NCBI GenBank assembly: GCA_012960225.1
Contig: DUBS01000054.1
Span: 39,212 to 103,211, forward strand
Origin: Gemmatimonadota bacterium
Lineage (GTDB): Bacteria > Gemmatimonadota > Gemmatimonadetes > Longimicrobiales > Gaopeijiaceae
Length of the DNA: 64,000 nucleotides
Reading direction: 5' to 3'
Shown here: positions 53,715-63,844 of the stretch, in pieces
Layout of the letters: every line of letters begins with the position of its first letter
Position numbering within the stretch: the stretch's first letter is position 1
Notes under the pieces: generated by a model
Databases searched by the model: none
Seen by the model: the letters and a program-made list of their open reading frames with translations, nothing else
What the model was told of the DNA's origin: nothing
Position numbers and translations under genes: made by a program

Positions 53715-55145
53715 GTGACCATGTACCAGCCGCCTTTCTGTGTCTATGGCAGACGTTATTTCTTCTTCTGGTCCGTCAATATCTTGCTCTTAGCAAGTAT
53801 GTCTTCCTGTGGAGCGGACTACGATACAGTAATCCAGGGCGGACGGGTTATGGACCCAGAATCTGGCTTAGACAGCGTACTGAATGTAGGGATACGGGAA
53901 GGGCAAGTAAGTGCGATCTCAGGGGGCGCCCTGGACGGTAGCGAGGTTATTGATGCTACCGGATTGATTGTCGCACCCGGTTTCGTCGACCTTCATCGAC
54001 ATGGGCAAAGCGAAAGAGCGTATCGCCTACAAGCTCAAGATGGGGTTACTACCGGGCTTGAACTTGAGATTGGGACTCCAAACGCAGCAACCTGGTATAG
54101 TGAGAGAGAAGGTGGCCAACTCGTCAACTACGGGGTTGCTATCGGCCATATCGGAGTTCGAGCAAGAGCCATGGGAGACTCCGTTCTTGGTAGTGGAGGC
54201 ATAACCACGAGGCAGCCAGCCTCACCGGATCAGATCGCTGAGACTGAGAAACTTATTCGTGAAGGACTGGCTCAAGGTGCTATAGGCGTGGGGTTCGGAA
54301 CTGCTTACACCCCCGGGGCAACAATGGCTGAGATTGAACGTATGTTCAGTGTAGCTGCTGATCTCGGAGTAACTGCTTTTATCCACATGCGCGGTGGCCT
54401 GGAGGGACTCGACTCTACGCTGACAGCTGCAAACAATGCAGCAGTATCCCTTCACATTGTGCATGCTAACTCAAGCGGAGGCGGAGACATCTTGGAGTTT
54501 CTAGAGATGATCCAAATGGCTCAGGATGAAGGACGAGATGTAACGACAGAAGCTTACCCTTACGGAGCCTCACAAACCGGAATCCAGTCTGCGCTCTTCG
54601 ACGATTGGGAAAGCTGGGATGAGGAGCGGTTCGAACGGCACCAGTGGGTTAGAACCGGAGAGCGCCTAAATCGTGAGACCTTTGGTAAGTATAGAGAAGT
54701 GGGTGGTTCCGTCATCATCCATGGTCGCACAGAAGAAATGACACTTGCTGCAGTCACCAGTCCATTAACGATCGTCGCTAGCGACGGTGGCACGGGACAT
54801 CCTCGGGGCGCGGGAACATTCGCCAGAATTCTTGGCCGCTATGTCCGTGAGCAGGGAGCCCTGGGACTAATGGACGCTCTCGCGAGAATGACGATCCGCC
54901 CAACTCAGAGGCTTGAGGAGTTTGTACCGGCGATGGAGAAAAAGGGACGGATTCGTGTAGGAGCAGATGCTGATATAACAGTCTTTGATGCAGAAACGGT
55001 GATCGATCGCGCAACCTACCTGGAAGGATCACTCGTCTCTGATGGGATTGAATACGTTCTAGTAAATGGAATCCCGGTAGTGTATGAGGGTGAAATCGTT
55101 GAAGGCGTTAGGCCCGGGAAAGCGATAAAGGCTAAGAGTAATTAG
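53715..55145 (+). CDS. amidohydrolase / N-acyl-D-amino acid deacylase-like lipoprotein
   Basis: A 476-residue amidohydrolase with a lipoprotein-like signal (LLASMSSC, Cys ~32). GTG 53715 is taken as start; ATG 53721 is equally possible. It shows TVIQGGRVMDPES, an intact metal motif GFVDLHRHGQSE (HxH), later His residues in FIHMRGGLEG and HIVHANSSGG, and C-terminal GADADITVFDAE. It is related to the gene at 27027-28730, where the HxH is missing. Substrate is probably an N-acyl amino acid or a related cyclic amide. It is divergent from iorA-like. Confidence 0.88.
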   Translation: MTMYQPPFCVYGRRYFFFWSVNILLLASMSSCGADYDTVIQGGRVMDPESGLDSVLNVGIREGQVSAISGGALDGSEVIDATGLIVAPGFVDLHRHGQSERAYRLQAQDGVTTGLELEIGTPNAATWYSEREGGQLVNYGVAIGHIGVRARAMGDSVLGSGGITTRQPASPDQIAETEKLIREGLAQGAIGVGFGTAYTPGATMAEIERMFSVAADLGVTAFIHMRGGLEGLDSTLTAANNAAVSLHIVHANSSGGGDILEFLEMIQMAQDEGRDVTTEAYPYGASQTGIQSALFDDWESWDEERFERHQWVRTGERLNRETFGKYREVGGSVIIHGRTEEMTLAAVTSPLTIVASDGGTGHPRGAGTFARILGRYVREQGALGLMDALARMTIRPTQRLEEFVPAMEKKGRIRVGADADITVFDAETVIDRATYLEGSLVSDGIEYVLVNGIPVVYEGEIVEGVRPGKAIKAKSN

Positions 55146-55287
55146 CCTCCATTAATTCCCGGATCACTATTCCATTACACGGACAAAGGAGTGGAGAGAA
55201 TCTCGGCTCGCACGATAAGCCCTGTTACCACCTATTCTGAACCCAAATCTGGATGATCCCCTTTCTCCTATCATCGGACGCAGCTTC

Positions 55288-57420
55288 ATGAAACACCGCA
55301 AGACTCAGGAACAGAAGCGTGTAGCTGTGCCTGTCCGTCTCGAGAGGCAATTGGGGCTCAAGGATGTGTACGCACTTGCTACGGGAGCAACGCTTAGCTC
55401 TGGCTTCTTTCTACTTCCTGGCCTGGCTGCGGCCGGTGCTGGATCGGCAATGCCGCTTTCCTACCTCCTAGGAGCGGTAATCCTGGTGCCGGGTCTACTT
55501 AGTATGGTCGAACTCACGACCGCCATGCCCCGAGCCGGAGGTATTTACTATTTCCTCGACCGGAGTATGGGCCCTCTTATGGGGACGATCGGCGGGTTTG
55601 GAACCTGGGTCTCTCTCATTCTGAAGTCAGCGTTTGCGCTCGTTGGTGTTGGTGCGTACCTGCAGATTTTTGCGCCGAACCTCGATATGGCCCCTATCGC
55701 TGCTGCTTTTGCGATTTGCTTCGGGGTGGTCAATGTCTTCGGAGCGAAGAAGAGTGGAGGGTTTCAAGTTCTGCTACTGAGCGGGCTTTTGGTCCTGCTC
55801 CTCTGGTTCTGTGGGGTGGGGTTTCTACAAATGGAAGTCAATGAATTCGATGGATTTTTTGAGTCTGGAAGTGCCGGAATTATAAGCACCGCAGGACTGG
55901 TGATCGTCAGCTATATGGGTTTAACAAACGTGGCCAGTGTAGCAGAAGAGGTGAAGAATCCCGGATTGAACTTACCCCTAGGTATGTTTCTCGCATTCGG
56001 TACGATCGTCGCCATATACGTATTAGGGACCTCGATTATGGTCGGCGTCGTGGGCGTGGAAACTTTGGCGAAAGACGGCGGGGACCTGACTCCCATCGCT
56101 ACCGTGGCAGAAGCGCTCGTGGGTCGGTGGGGCGCCATCGCGATGACTGTTGCAGCGCTTCTTGCCTTTTCGTCGGTTGCCAACGCTGGAATCCTCAGCG
56201 CTTCCCGTTATCCGCTAGCGATGGGCAGAGACAATATTCTTCCTGATCTCTTCAGCCGGATTGGAAGTCGAGGGACACCGATCATTGGAATCATCTTCAC
56301 CGTCGGAATGATCCTTTTTGCCGTGACGGTCTTTGATCCGACCAATATAGCGAAGCTCGCGAGTGCTTTTCAGCTGACCTTGTTCGCTCTGGCCTGCTTG
56401 GCAGTCATCGTCATGAGGGAGAGCGGGATCGAGGCATATGACCCCGTCTTTACTTCGCCACTATACCCCACTGTTCAGATCTTTGGGATTCTGGCTCCGT
56501 TCTGGCTCATCGTCACCATGGGGTTTCTGCCGACCTTATTCACATTCGGTTTAATCTTATTCGGCGCTATCTGGTACACCTACTATGCTCGGCACCGGGT
56601 GGACCGAGAGGGAGCGATCTTCCATGTGTTCGAGCGTCTTGGAAAAAGACGTTACGAGGGCCTGGATATGGAATTGCGCGAAATCATCAAAGAGCAAGAG
56701 ACTCGGGATTCTGATCCCTTCGATCAGGTGGTCACCGAAGCGTATGTAATTGAAATCCTGCACCAAGCCACCTTTCAAGAATTAGTCACTCGAGCATCGC
56801 GAAAGCTCGCAACCCAGCTTCCTGTTTCGGCAAGCCAACTAATCCCAGGGTTCCTAGAGGAGTCTAGCATAGAAATAACTTCCTCCGCTCATGAGGTAGC
56901 CATTACACATGTACGAATTAACGGCTTGGAAAGACCCCATATGCTGCTTGCGAGAGCACAACATGGCCTTCGGATTTACACCACATCCGATGCTCAGCTA
57001 GGCCGTAGCCCAGATGATTTGATCCGAGCGATCCTCTTCATCGTTACTCCTAAAGACAATCCTGGACAGCACGTTCGACTCCTCACCCGAATCACGAAAC
57101 GCGCGGAAGATGACGGTTTTATACCTGAGTGGCTGGAAGCTCGAACGGGACAAGATCTTAAGGAAGCACTCTTCCACGAAGAGGTGATGTTCGCGATGCG
57201 GCTAGAGCACGGGTTGGCTGGGGAAGAATTGATTGGCAAGCTAATCCGGGAATTTCCTCACCCAGAAGGCACTCTAGTCGCTATGATCAGACGCTCCGGA
57301 GAGCTAATCATACCCCGTGGCGATACAGAGCTAATCGAAGGGGATCGGCTCACTCTTATCGGAAGAGCAGAAGGAATCGACCAACTCCGTGAACTATACG
57401 GTATCCACACCAGAAACTAG
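55288..57420 (+). CDS. APC amino acid permease fused to EIIA and TrkA-C domains
   Basis: A 710-residue membrane protein: ~12 helices of the APC superfamily (residues ~25-440, with GLKDVYALATGATLSSGFFLLPG and AMPRAGGIYYF), then a cytoplasmic tail. Residues ~490-630 look like a PTS EIIA type-2/Ntr domain, with His541 in AITHVRI at the position of the phosphorylated His, and residues ~640-705 like a TrkA-C domain (LIREFPHPEGTLVAMIRRSG, LIEGDRLTLIGRAEG). The tail could sense phosphorylation or a nucleotide/ligand and gate transport. The APC part is certain; the EIIA call is moderate and rests on the pattern of the His and following strands. Confidence 0.85.
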   Translation: MKHRKTQEQKRVAVPVRLERQLGLKDVYALATGATLSSGFFLLPGLAAAGAGSAMPLSYLLGAVILVPGLLSMVELTTAMPRAGGIYYFLDRSMGPLMGTIGGFGTWVSLILKSAFALVGVGAYLQIFAPNLDMAPIAAAFAICFGVVNVFGAKKSGGFQVLLLSGLLVLLLWFCGVGFLQMEVNEFDGFFESGSAGIISTAGLVIVSYMGLTNVASVAEEVKNPGLNLPLGMFLAFGTIVAIYVLGTSIMVGVVGVETLAKDGGDLTPIATVAEALVGRWGAIAMTVAALLAFSSVANAGILSASRYPLAMGRDNILPDLFSRIGSRGTPIIGIIFTVGMILFAVTVFDPTNIAKLASAFQLTLFALACLAVIVMRESGIEAYDPVFTSPLYPTVQIFGILAPFWLIVTMGFLPTLFTFGLILFGAIWYTYYARHRVDREGAIFHVFERLGKRRYEGLDMELREIIKEQETRDSDPFDQVVTEAYVIEILHQATFQELVTRASRKLATQLPVSASQLIPGFLEESSIEITSSAHEVAITHVRINGLERPHMLLARAQHGLRIYTTSDAQLGRSPDDLIRAILFIVTPKDNPGQHVRLLTRITKRAEDDGFIPEWLEARTGQDLKEALFHEEVMFAMRLEHGLAGEELIGKLIREFPHPEGTLVAMIRRSGELIIPRGDTELIEGDRLTLIGRAEGIDQLRELYGIHTRN

Positions 57421-57452
57421 GGGGACTCGCGCACCAGTCGCCTGTGCCCCCT
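57419..57452 (+). terminator. hairpin after the permease gene
   Basis: AGGGGG (57419-57424) and CCCCCT (57447-57452) can pair across 22 bases, starting within the permease stop codon. No T-run follows, so it is weak as a terminator; it could slow transcription ahead of the dehydrogenase gene. Confidence 0.3.
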
Positions 57453-57491
57453 ATTCAGCGCCTGTAATGATATGAGGGGAGGCTATAAAGT

Positions 57492-59639
57492 ATGAAGGCT
57501 CGGTACATAGCGTGCTCGACAATAGCAACTATTTCGCTTACTGCTGCGCTCGTTCTGGAAGGAACTGCACAGGTGACGTACACCGCAGAGCAAGCAACAG
57601 CAGGTAGCGTCGCATACGAACAGCACTGCGCTGAATGCCACCTGCAAACACTTGTAGGTTCGTTCGAGGCCCCCGAACTCGCCGGACAAAACTTCCTTGG
57701 CTACTGGGGAGGAAGACCGGTCGAAGAACTCATGGAAATGGTGATATCGATGCCACCGGGTGAGGAGGGCTCGCTCGCTCAAGCCGTATACGCAAACATC
57801 GTCGCTTATCTTCTGGAGAGAAACGGATTCCCGTCTGGCTCTGCGGAACTCGTAGCTGATGCAACTGGCACACTGGAAGGCTCCACGGGACCACAAGAGA
57901 CACCCACTGCCACCCCGACTCGAAGTACTGGCCCAGCGACCCCGCTCGGGGCAGCATTCGGTGGAAGTGGCGGTGCCTCGGGTGGTGGTACATCTACATT
58001 CCATGAGGTTACGGACTTCCGTCCAGTAACTGATGAGGAGTTGGCGGACCCCGACCCTGGGGATTGGCTGATGTATCGGAGGACTCTGGATAGCCAAGGA
58101 TATAGCCCACTTGATCAGGTCAATCGTGAAAACGTAACTGACCTGAGACTGGCCTGGGTTTGGGCGATGGAAGAGGGGGCCAACCAACCCACGCCGCTCG
58201 TTCGTGGGGGGGTTATGTATCTCACAAACCCTATGAACACCATACAGGCACTCGATGCAGCAACTGGTGAGTTGCTCTGGGAATACCAAAGAACTTTCCC
58301 AGAAGGGTATCGTGCATTCTTCTCCCAACTCCGCTCGATAGCAATCTACGATGATAAGATTTTCATCCCTACCAAGGATGCTTGGCTAGTCGCCCTGGAT
58401 GCAAGAACAGGTGAGGTGGTTTGGGAGACCCAGGTAGCTGATTACCAGCAGGGCTACACGAATGTCGCGGGACCAATCATAGCTCGTGGAAAAGTGATCA
58501 ACGGCATTAACGGTTGCGGGCGATTCTTCGAAGAGTCGTGCTTTATTACGGCGCACGACGCGGCAACTGGAGAGGAACTCTGGAGGACCTTCACAATCGC
58601 CCGCCCAGGTGAATTCGGTGACGACACCTGGGGGGGCATCCCATTCGAACTACGTGGTGGTGGAGATGCCTGGATTACGGGTAGCTACGATCCGGATTTA
58701 GATCTCATCTACTGGGGAACAGCGCAGGCAAAACCTTGGGTGCCAGCTAGCCGAGGTATGACTACAGCAGACGCTGCTCTTTACACGAACTCTACACTTG
58801 CGATCGACCCAGAAGATGGTCGGATTGTATGGTATCGGCAGCACGTGCCAGGAGAAGCTCTTGATCTCGATGAGACATTTGAACAGGTCCTAATTGATCG
58901 GAATGGTGAGAAGCTTCTCTTCACGATTGGAAAGCACGGTATCCTATGGAAGCTGGACCGTATGTCCGGGGAGTTTTTTGGGTACAAAGAGACCGTGTAC
59001 CAGAATGCCTTCGATGTCATCGATCCCAATACGGGAGTAGTTACCTACCGAAAAGATATTCAGGAGGCGAAGGTGGGCGAGTTGGTCTCGGTATGTCCGA
59101 GCACAGCCGGGGGACATAACTGGCCAGCGATGGGGTACAGTCCGGAAACCAATGCAGTCATCATCCCACTAAGTCAGACCTGCCTGAACATCTCCGGGCG
59201 AGAGATTGCTCTCGAAGTTGGCTCTGGTGGAACAGGCGCAGCACGTAGCTGGGAAGAGATGCCCGGTACGAATGGAAATCTTGGTAAGCTTGCTGCATAC
59301 GACATCGACACCCTAGAGGAACTTTGGAGCGTCGAACAGCGTGCGTCTTTCCTGACTGCCGCGCTCCCGACTGCAGGCGGACTGGTGTTCGCTGGTGACC
59401 TTGACCGCTACTTCCGGGCATATGACGTCAGAACCGGTAGGACTTTGTGGGAAACCAGACTGGGTACCTCTGTTCAAGGATTCCCGGTCACATACAGCGT
59501 AAACGGTGAGCAGTATGTGGCTGTGTCGACAGGCTTAGGAGGAGGCAGCCCAAGAGATGTCCCGCGGAGGGTGTCACCAGAGATTAGACACCCACGGACA
59601 GGTAATGCGCTTTATGTCTTCAAGCTCCCGTCGGGTTGA
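57492..59639 (+). CDS. PQQ-dependent dehydrogenase with N-terminal cytochrome c domain
   Basis: A 715-residue exported quinohemoprotein: signal peptide, cytochrome c domain (heme motif CAECH, ~residues 43-47), a Pro/Thr/Gly-rich linker ([18 protein letters not shown]) and an eight-bladed PQQ propeller from ~residue 185 with tryptophan-docking repeats ([42 protein letters not shown]). Instead of the vicinal Cys pair of methanol dehydrogenases it has C-x7-C ([16 protein letters not shown]). The heme domain is N-terminal, whereas most quinohemoprotein alcohol dehydrogenases carry it C-terminally. GGAGG precedes ATG 57492. The substrate is an alcohol or aldose, unknown; electrons pass to the heme. 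Confidence 0.9.
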   Translation: MKARYIACSTIATISLTAALVLEGTAQVTYTAEQATAGSVAYEQHCAECHLQTLVGSFEAPELAGQNFLGYWGGRPVEELMEMVISMPPGEEGSLAQAVYANIVAYLLERNGFPSGSAELVADATGTLEGSTGPQETPTATPTRSTGPATPLGAAFGGSGGASGGGTSTFHEVTDFRPVTDEELADPDPGDWLMYRRTLDSQGYSPLDQVNRENVTDLRLAWVWAMEEGANQPTPLVRGGVMYLTNPMNTIQALDAATGELLWEYQRTFPEGYRAFFSQLRSIAIYDDKIFIPTKDAWLVALDARTGEVVWETQVADYQQGYTNVAGPIIARGKVINGINGCGRFFEESCFITAHDAATGEELWRTFTIARPGEFGDDTWGGIPFELRGGGDAWITGSYDPDLDLIYWGTAQAKPWVPASRGMTTADAALYTNSTLAIDPEDGRIVWYRQHVPGEALDLDETFEQVLIDRNGEKLLFTIGKHGILWKLDRMSGEFFGYKETVYQNAFDVIDPNTGVVTYRKDIQEAKVGELVSVCPSTAGGHNWPAMGYSPETNAVIIPLSQTCLNISGREIALEVGSGGTGAARSWEEMPGTNGNLGKLAAYDIDTLEELWSVEQRASFLTAALPTAGGLVFAGDLDRYFRAYDVRTGRTLWETRLGTSVQGFPVTYSVNGEQYVAVSTGLGGGSPRDVPRRVSPEIRHPRTGNALYVFKLPSG

Positions 59640-59656
59640 GATAAAACGTGTGCCTG

Positions 59657-61582
59657 ATGAGACTATGGGCAGTGTGCGTGAAAGGTCCGCGCATCTTGAA
59701 GCTCTTGATCACCGTTGTTGCCTTGCTCTGTTCACTGCCGGCACCAGCTAATGCCCAGATAGAGGTCACTGAAGCATCGATCCCTGAACTTCAGGAAGCA
59801 ATGGAGACTGGGGCTGTGACGTCCGCCGAGATTACTAGAATGTATCTCTCCCGGATTCGAGCTTACGACAAGGCTGGCCCAGTCCTGAACGCGATGATTT
59901 GGGTAAACTGGGATGCGGTTGCTGAAGCTCAAATGCTTGACCGTGAGCGTGCAAGAACCGGTCCGAGAGGAGCCCTACACGGTATCCCGATCATTCTCAA
60001 GGACAACTACGATACGTTCGACTTACCCACGAGCGCTGGGACACTCGCACTTGCTGCGAACATTCCACCTGATGATGCCCGGCAAGTGCAGAAACTTCGG
60101 GAGGCTGGAGTAGTTATTCTTGGAAAGTCGAACATGCATGAGTTGGCAAGCGGTATCACAACCATCGGCTCTCTTGGGGGACAGACCCTCAACCCTTACG
60201 ACCTACGAAGGAATCCGGGCGGCTCAAGTGGCGGTACTGGGACTGCCATTGCTGCAAGTTTTGCCGCAGTCGGTTGGGGTAGTGATACATGCGGCTCGAT
60301 TCGCATTCCTTCATCGCAGAACAACCTCGTTGGCCTACGACCCACGAAGGGGCTCTCAAGCATTGACGGGATTGTTCCTCTATCTCATACCCAGGATGTT
60401 GGAGGGCCACTCGCTAGAAGTATAGAAGATTTAGCGATTGCACTCGACGCGACTATTGGTGCTGATCCTGCAGACCCTGCGACAACAATACTGGAAGGAA
60501 GAGAACTCCCGAGTTTCGTCAGCGCTCTAGACCCAAGCGCTCTTTCCAGCGCACGCATCGGGATCCTTGAGTCATATTTCGGTGAAGGGGGTGTAGAGGC
60601 ACCAGCGGCAAATATAGTCCGCCAAGCAATCGCAAAAATGGTTGAGTTAGGTGCTGATACGATCACGATTGAGATCCCAAATCTTCAGAATCTTATCTCA
60701 GGTTCAGGTGTGATCGGTCATGAATTCAAGTGGGACCTCATAGACTATTTGGCAGCCGTGCCCGATGCCCCGGTGAGCTCACTCGAAGAAATGCTTGAAT
60801 TGGGATTGATCCATGAGGCTCTTACCCCTGGGATGCGAAGGAGGAACGCTCCGGAAAGCAGAGATACGGATGCTTATGCGACAGCCCTGGCTAAGAGAGA
60901 GCCACTCAGAAACGCCGTCGTGTCAGTGATCGAAGAAAATCAAGTCGACGCGCTGATCTATCCAACTATGCGAGAGCCACCCTCAATTATTGGTCAACCT
61001 CAGAGGGGCTCCAACTGTTCACTGAGTGCAAACACAGGACTTCCCGCACTGAGCATACCAGCCGGATGGACAGGAGGAGGACTGCCTATCGGACTTGAGC
61101 TATTAGGGCGCAGTCTCGACGACGCTCGCTTGGTTGCCCTGGGGTACGCATATGAACAAGCAACAAACCACAGGCGCGCACCGGTGAGCGCTCCACCTCT
61201 ATTGAGTGGTAGGGCCGCAAGACCCATAACCTTTACCGTGCGAACAATAGCTGGGGGCGCTTCAGGATCCACCGTACGCGCCAGAGCGAGGGTGCATTTT
61301 ACATACAACCCGCTAACTGGCTCACTTGCGTACAAGATTCGTGTGTCAGGTGTCAGAGCCAATGACGTCTTCGCTCTCGTCCTCAGTACCAACGATGAGG
61401 AGGGCCGGCCCTATATTGAGCGACGCCTATCAGGGCCAAGTGTTGCACCTGCCCAAGGCATGCTCACCCTGGACACAGATGAGCGTCAACGGCTCGAGTC
61501 TGGTGAATTCTACTTGGAGCTCATGACTCGTAACTACCCCTTTGGAACAGGCAGAAAACAAGTGCTGCCGGTCCGTCGGTAA
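59657..61582 (+). CDS. exported amidase with C-terminal CHRD-like domain
   Basis: A ~641-residue exported amidase (ATG 59657 heads a signal peptide ending PAPANAQ; GTG 59648 is an upstream alternative). The triad is ILKDNYDTF (Lys), GGSSGGTGTA (Ser) and GSDTCGSIRIPSS (cis-Ser; Cys replaces the usual first Gly). After the amidase core (to ~residue 525) follows about 115 residues resembling a CHRD domain: VHFTYNPLTGSLAYKIRV, GMLTLDTDERQRLESGEFY and YPFGTGRKQ. Such a tail on an amidase is unusual and may anchor or direct the enzyme. It is 18 bp after the PQQ dehydrogenase gene. Amidase certain, CHRD moderate. Confidence 0.88.
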   Translation: MRLWAVCVKGPRILKLLITVVALLCSLPAPANAQIEVTEASIPELQEAMETGAVTSAEITRMYLSRIRAYDKAGPVLNAMIWVNWDAVAEAQMLDRERARTGPRGALHGIPIILKDNYDTFDLPTSAGTLALAANIPPDDARQVQKLREAGVVILGKSNMHELASGITTIGSLGGQTLNPYDLRRNPGGSSGGTGTAIAASFAAVGWGSDTCGSIRIPSSQNNLVGLRPTKGLSSIDGIVPLSHTQDVGGPLARSIEDLAIALDATIGADPADPATTILEGRELPSFVSALDPSALSSARIGILESYFGEGGVEAPAANIVRQAIAKMVELGADTITIEIPNLQNLISGSGVIGHEFKWDLIDYLAAVPDAPVSSLEEMLELGLIHEALTPGMRRRNAPESRDTDAYATALAKREPLRNAVVSVIEENQVDALIYPTMREPPSIIGQPQRGSNCSLSANTGLPALSIPAGWTGGGLPIGLELLGRSLDDARLVALGYAYEQATNHRRAPVSAPPLLSGRAARPITFTVRTIAGGASGSTVRARARVHFTYNPLTGSLAYKIRVSGVRANDVFALVLSTNDEEGRPYIERRLSGPSVAPAQGMLTLDTDERQRLESGEFYLELMTRNYPFGTGRKQVLPVRR

Positions 61583-61646
61583 TTACCACATCCGTTCTAG
61601 GATTTGCGTCAACCGGTAATCCCTTCAAGCCCCAGTTAGCTAGGTA

Positions 61647-62984
61647 TCAGCCCTCCGCCTGGATCTCCGCGGCGATGGCTTGGACCTCATCTAGGACCCT
61701 GAGCAGATTCCCACTCCAAAGCATTCCAACCTCCTCTTCCGTGTAGCCCCTACGAACCAACTCAAGTGTCACGTTGAATGTTTCGGATGCGTCATTCCAT
61801 CCTTCAACTCCTCCACCACCGTCGAAATCTGAACTGATCCCGACATGCTCCAAACCGATCAAGTTTACCAGATAATCAATGTGATCTACGAAATCGGCTA
61901 CAGCTACAGGAGGTGCTATGCTGGTAATCTCTGCATCCACTCTGGAAGCAACTCTGCTACGAAGTTCCTCCATCCTTGCGGAGTAGGCAGTCCTTGCTTC
62001 GTCGCTTAAGCCCTGCAGCGCACCTCGGCCCCCTCGGCCCCCAAGTATCTCAAAGTCCATCTCCTCGGCGATACTTGCTTCAAGTGCCTGTACCGCTTGT
62101 CGGTTGGCGTTGTTTTTCTCGGCATTGATGTAACTGCTGAAAGCAACAGTCTGCACAACACCGCCGTTTTCTTTGAGCGCCATCAGTTGTTCATCATCGA
62201 GATTACGGCTCACGTCATTAAGCGCTCGTGCTGATGAATGAGACGCGATGACCGGAGCGCGGGTCACCTCGAACATCTGCATGATTGCATCTCTTGATGG
62301 GTGAGAGATGTCAATCATGATCCCCACCCGGTTCATCTCGGCAATTGCTTCGCGTCCCAGGTCACTTAGCCCGTTGTGTAGCCACACGCCATCTCTTTCT
62401 CCTGTATTCGAGTCTGAGAATTGGCTGTGACCGTTATGGGCCAAAGACATGTATCGCCCACCCCGTGCCTGGAAATCGGCGATGTTCGAGAGGTCTATCC
62501 CAACTTGGTAAGCATTCTCTATTCCGATCATCGCTACCTTCTTACCCGAAGCCGCAATCCGGCGTACGTCATCCGAGGTCAAGGCAAGCTCGATACGATC
62601 AGGAGCAATCTCCTCGGTCAATCGGTGAACCGCATCAAATTTTTCAATCGCCTGAGCATGGGCTCTGGCATAACCCTCTTCTGTGAGCTCGCCCTGCCCA
62701 ACAAATGCGATGAAAAACGCTACATCCAGCCCACCTTCTTCCATCTTCGGCAGATTCACCTGGTTTCCCAGGTCCATCGTATAATTCCGATCAACTGTGA
62801 AATTACTGGCACTGATATCGTCATGAGTGTCGAGTGTAATAACCCGCTCATGGATACCTCGTGCGCGAGTGACCAAATCCGCTTCAGATTCTTGTGCCAC
62901 CTCACCTGGGCCGCAGGCAATCATCAGCAGAGGGAAAGAAAGAAGTGTTATTTCGCTGGAAAACTTCTTGAGCTTTATATTCAT
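61647..62984 (-). CDS. M19 membrane dipeptidase-like lipoprotein
   Basis: From ATG 62984 a 445-residue predicted lipoprotein (LLMIAC, lipobox); the open frame reaches 63041. It is a renal-dipeptidase-type (M19) binuclear zinc enzyme: TLDTHDDIS (H-x-D pair), GIENAYQVG (bridging Glu), LAHNGHSQFSDS (His) and MIDISHPS (His) are all present. Substrates are dipeptides or D-amino-acid dipeptides. It converges on the amidase at 61582 (64-bp gap) and is divergent from the NTF2-like gene at 63165. High confidence. Confidence 0.92.
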   Translation of the reverse strand: MNIKLKKFSSEITLLSFPLLMIACGPGEVAQESEADLVTRARGIHERVITLDTHDDISASNFTVDRNYTMDLGNQVNLPKMEEGGLDVAFFIAFVGQGELTEEGYARAHAQAIEKFDAVHRLTEEIAPDRIELALTSDDVRRIAASGKKVAMIGIENAYQVGIDLSNIADFQARGGRYMSLAHNGHSQFSDSNTGERDGVWLHNGLSDLGREAIAEMNRVGIMIDISHPSRDAIMQMFEVTRAPVIASHSSARALNDVSRNLDDEQLMALKENGGVVQTVAFSSYINAEKNNANRQAVQALEASIAEEMDFEILGGRGGRGALQGLSDEARTAYSARMEELRSRVASRVDAEITSIAPPVAVADFVDHIDYLVNLIGLEHVGISSDFDGGGGVEGWNDASETFNVTLELVRRGYTEEEVGMLWSGNLLRVLDEVQAIAAEIQAEG

Positions 62985-63164
62985 TTTGGAATCCGAAGAA
63001 TGCTTGTCGTATAGAGGAATGGTGATTCTATAGGAGCTCACAGTACCAGGCCACCTAAGGCACTGATAGCGGCAGTGTCATTCATAGTTAGGGGCCTTGT
63101 CTTTTGCACTGCTCTGGCTCTACCTAGACTCACTCAGTATCCACTTGGATTAAGAGGCCAAAAG

Positions 63165-63758
63165 ATGCGCCGGCACTGTTCTCCATGTTTCTTATCAACT
63201 GCTACGATACCGTCCCGCATTTCTATCATGCTGATGCTCCTTAGCGCCATCGGTGCATGTCAACCTGCCAACAATGATGATGAATCATCTGTCGATCTGG
63301 TGCCCTCCAATGATCTTAGTGCGTTTGCTGCAACCGATGTACAGCGTGCCGAGATTCTCGCGACGGTCCAGGGAGTTTTCGATGCGCTTGGCGGAGATGC
63401 AGATAAGTTATCTGAAGTCATGATGCCAGATGTGACAATGAGGTCCAACAACATCGAGGAGGATGGCACAGTTACCTCATCCACTTCGACCGTTGAAGGA
63501 TTAAGAGATCGGATCGTCTCCAGTGGATCTACAATGGTCGAGCGTATGTTCGATTCGCAAGTTATGGTAAGCGGACCGATCGCGACTGTCTGGACCCCCT
63601 ACGATTTCTACACCGGTGGAGAATTCAGTCACTGTGGTATAGATGTTGTTACCCTGCTCCACACTCAGGAAGGTTGGCGAATCATGTCGCTCGATTGGTC
63701 TCGGCAACAGCCTCCCGATTGTCAACTACATCCCGATGGCCCGCCACAAGGACGTTGA
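63165..63758 (+). CDS. SnoaL/NTF2-like lipoprotein
   Basis: From ATG 63165 (AGAGG seven bases upstream) 197 residues with a lipobox-like MLLSAIGAC. The frame is open to 63075. The mature part (ILATVQGVFDALGGDADKLSEVMMPDVTMRS ... VWTPYDFYTGGEFSHCGIDVVTLLHTQEGWRIMSLDWSRQ) follows the alpha+beta NTF2-like pattern of nuclear-transport-factor-2-family (SnoaL-like) proteins. The pocket could bind a small hydrophobic ligand. Function unknown. Confidence 0.8.
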   Translation: MRRHCSPCFLSTATIPSRISIMLMLLSAIGACQPANNDDESSVDLVPSNDLSAFAATDVQRAEILATVQGVFDALGGDADKLSEVMMPDVTMRSNNIEEDGTVTSSTSTVEGLRDRIVSSGSTMVERMFDSQVMVSGPIATVWTPYDFYTGGEFSHCGIDVVTLLHTQEGWRIMSLDWSRQQPPDCQLHPDGPPQGR

Positions 63759-63844
63759 CCAATCAAGCCTCCCATGAGTGATCAATAAGACCCTTATAAT
63801 GACGAACAACAATGAGGTTTCTCTCATAAGAAAGGACGATCTCA

